A stretch of DNA of 5,417 nt from NCBI GenBank assembly GCA_051306415.1, contig JBPPNE010000005.1:1-5417 (forward strand), read 5' to 3'. The position numbers and the translations under genes are program-made. The notes beneath the pieces were generated by a model. That model searched no databases and had not been told where the DNA came from. It saw only the letters and a program-made list of their open reading frames with translations. This stretch comes from CBDDRG01 sp051306415 (GTDB lineage: Bacteria; Pseudomonadota; Gammaproteobacteria; Pseudomonadales; Porticoccaceae). Numbering within the stretch: the first letter of the stretch is position 1; each line of letters starts with the position of its first letter. Of this stretch, positions 4,983 through 5,417 are shown piece by piece.

Positions 4983-5417
4983 ATGTTGCAACTATTGCTG
5001 CTAATTGCCGCCGTGCTGGCGGTCTGGTACGGCGCCGGGTATTTGCGGCGCCTTGGCCAGTTGCCGCCGGAACAGCGCCGCAAAGCGGTCTGGCGGGCTG
5101 TGTTTATCGGGCTGGCGTTGTTGCTATTGCTTCTCGCGGCGACTGGCCGCGCGCCCTGGCTCGCCGCTGCCGCCGCCGGTGTGCTGGTGTTTGCCAAAAA
5201 CCTGGCGGCATTGGCGGTGCGCCTGTGGCCGTTGCTGCATCTGCTCGGCGCCGCCGGCGCCCGCATCGGCCCCACCTTCACCACCCCCTGGCTACAGGTG
5301 AAAATCAGCTTGGCCGATGGCTCTCTCGACGGCAAGGTGCTGCAAGGGGAATTCGCCGGGCAACCGCTGTCCGCCCTCGACCGCAACCAGTTGCAGCGCC
5401 TACTGGCACAGTTGCAG
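4983..5417 (+). CDS. Membrane-anchored DnaJ-like protein, N-terminal part (cut by right edge)
   Basis: The first 145 codons are present and the frame is open to the edge. Residues 2-20 (LQLLLLIAAVLAVWYGAGY) form one hydrophobic segment; a charged stretch RRLGQLPPEQRRKAVWRAV follows; then two more hydrophobic segments at about 40-54 and 57-78. A soluble part starts near TPWLQVKI (101-108) with the pattern DG-x-LDGKVLQGEFAGQPLSAL and a leucine-rich helix. I recall this layout (membrane N-terminus, then T-x-W-L...DG-x-VL-x-G-x-F-x-G-x-x-LS) from small proteobacterial proteins that end in a J domain, related in architecture to Tim14/Pam18. The J domain with its HPD motif would lie past the window, so co-chaperone function at the inner membrane is inferred, not seen. 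Start: ATG at 4983, about 25 nt after the predicted transcription start. No clear Shine-Dalgarno is visible, so expression may rely on a short leader. Confidence 0.7.
   Translation, partial: MLQLLLLIAAVLAVWYGAGYLRRLGQLPPEQRRKAVWRAVFIGLALLLLLLAATGRAPWLAAAAAGVLVFAKNLAALAVRLWPLLHLLGAAGARIGPTFTTPWLQVKISLADGSLDGKVLQGEFAGQPLSALDRNQLQRLLAQLQ

Noticed and set aside
4302..4991. 229-codon minus-strand open frame opposite the thioesterase gene
   Set aside because: His/Arg/Ala-rich shadow with no domain; the plus-strand protein has clear thioesterase motifs.
1..5417. CRISPR array, tRNA, rRNA or insertion sequence
   Set aside because: No regularly spaced repeats, no tRNA-like cloverleaf, no rRNA sequence and no transposase-like frame were seen on either strand.

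Overview
The window is high-GC DNA with five protein-coding genes in two blocks that face away from each other. Three genes run leftward (minus strand) from about 3838 to the left edge. Two run rightward (plus strand) from 4050 to the right edge. The gene types and the GC-rich, proteobacterial-looking codon use suggest a pseudomonadotal (proteobacterial) chromosome, probably gammaproteobacterial. That placement is inference from general resemblance; no rRNA or other taxonomic marker is present.

Left block, read right to left: an atypical NAD(P)-binding epimerase/dehydratase-family protein (2729-3838), a 146-bp gap with a long hairpin, hsdM, the DNA adenine methyltransferase/modification subunit of a type I restriction-modification system (225-2582), and immediately after its stop codon the start of a DUF4062-family protein (1-224, cut by the left edge). 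hsdM and the DUF4062 gene look translationally coupled. hsdS and hsdR are not in the window and would be expected further left. The hsdM reading frame carries a short REP-like palindromic repeat (535-573) that is read through in frame, adding a foreign Pro/Gly/Ser-rich segment to the C-terminal part of the protein.

Middle: the 211-bp divergent intergenic region (3839-4049) is densely structured. It has a strong Shine-Dalgarno for the epimerase gene, a GC-rich hairpin in its leader, a perfect tandem 19-bp repeat, an 8-bp inverted repeat flanking that tandem pair, a small TGACG/CGTCA dyad, and a leftward terminator-like hairpin followed by five T. It probably controls one or both divergent genes.

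Right block: a double-hotdog acyl-CoA thioesterase-family protein (4050-4877), then after 105 bp with a good sigma70-type promoter, the start of a membrane-anchored protein resembling small proteobacterial DnaJ-domain proteins (4983 to the right edge; any J domain lies outside the window).

The part most likely to belong to an accessory or defence locus is the left 2.6 kb. The DUF4062 gene welded to hsdM is the best candidate for an under-described component. The right half looks like ordinary chromosomal metabolism and housekeeping.
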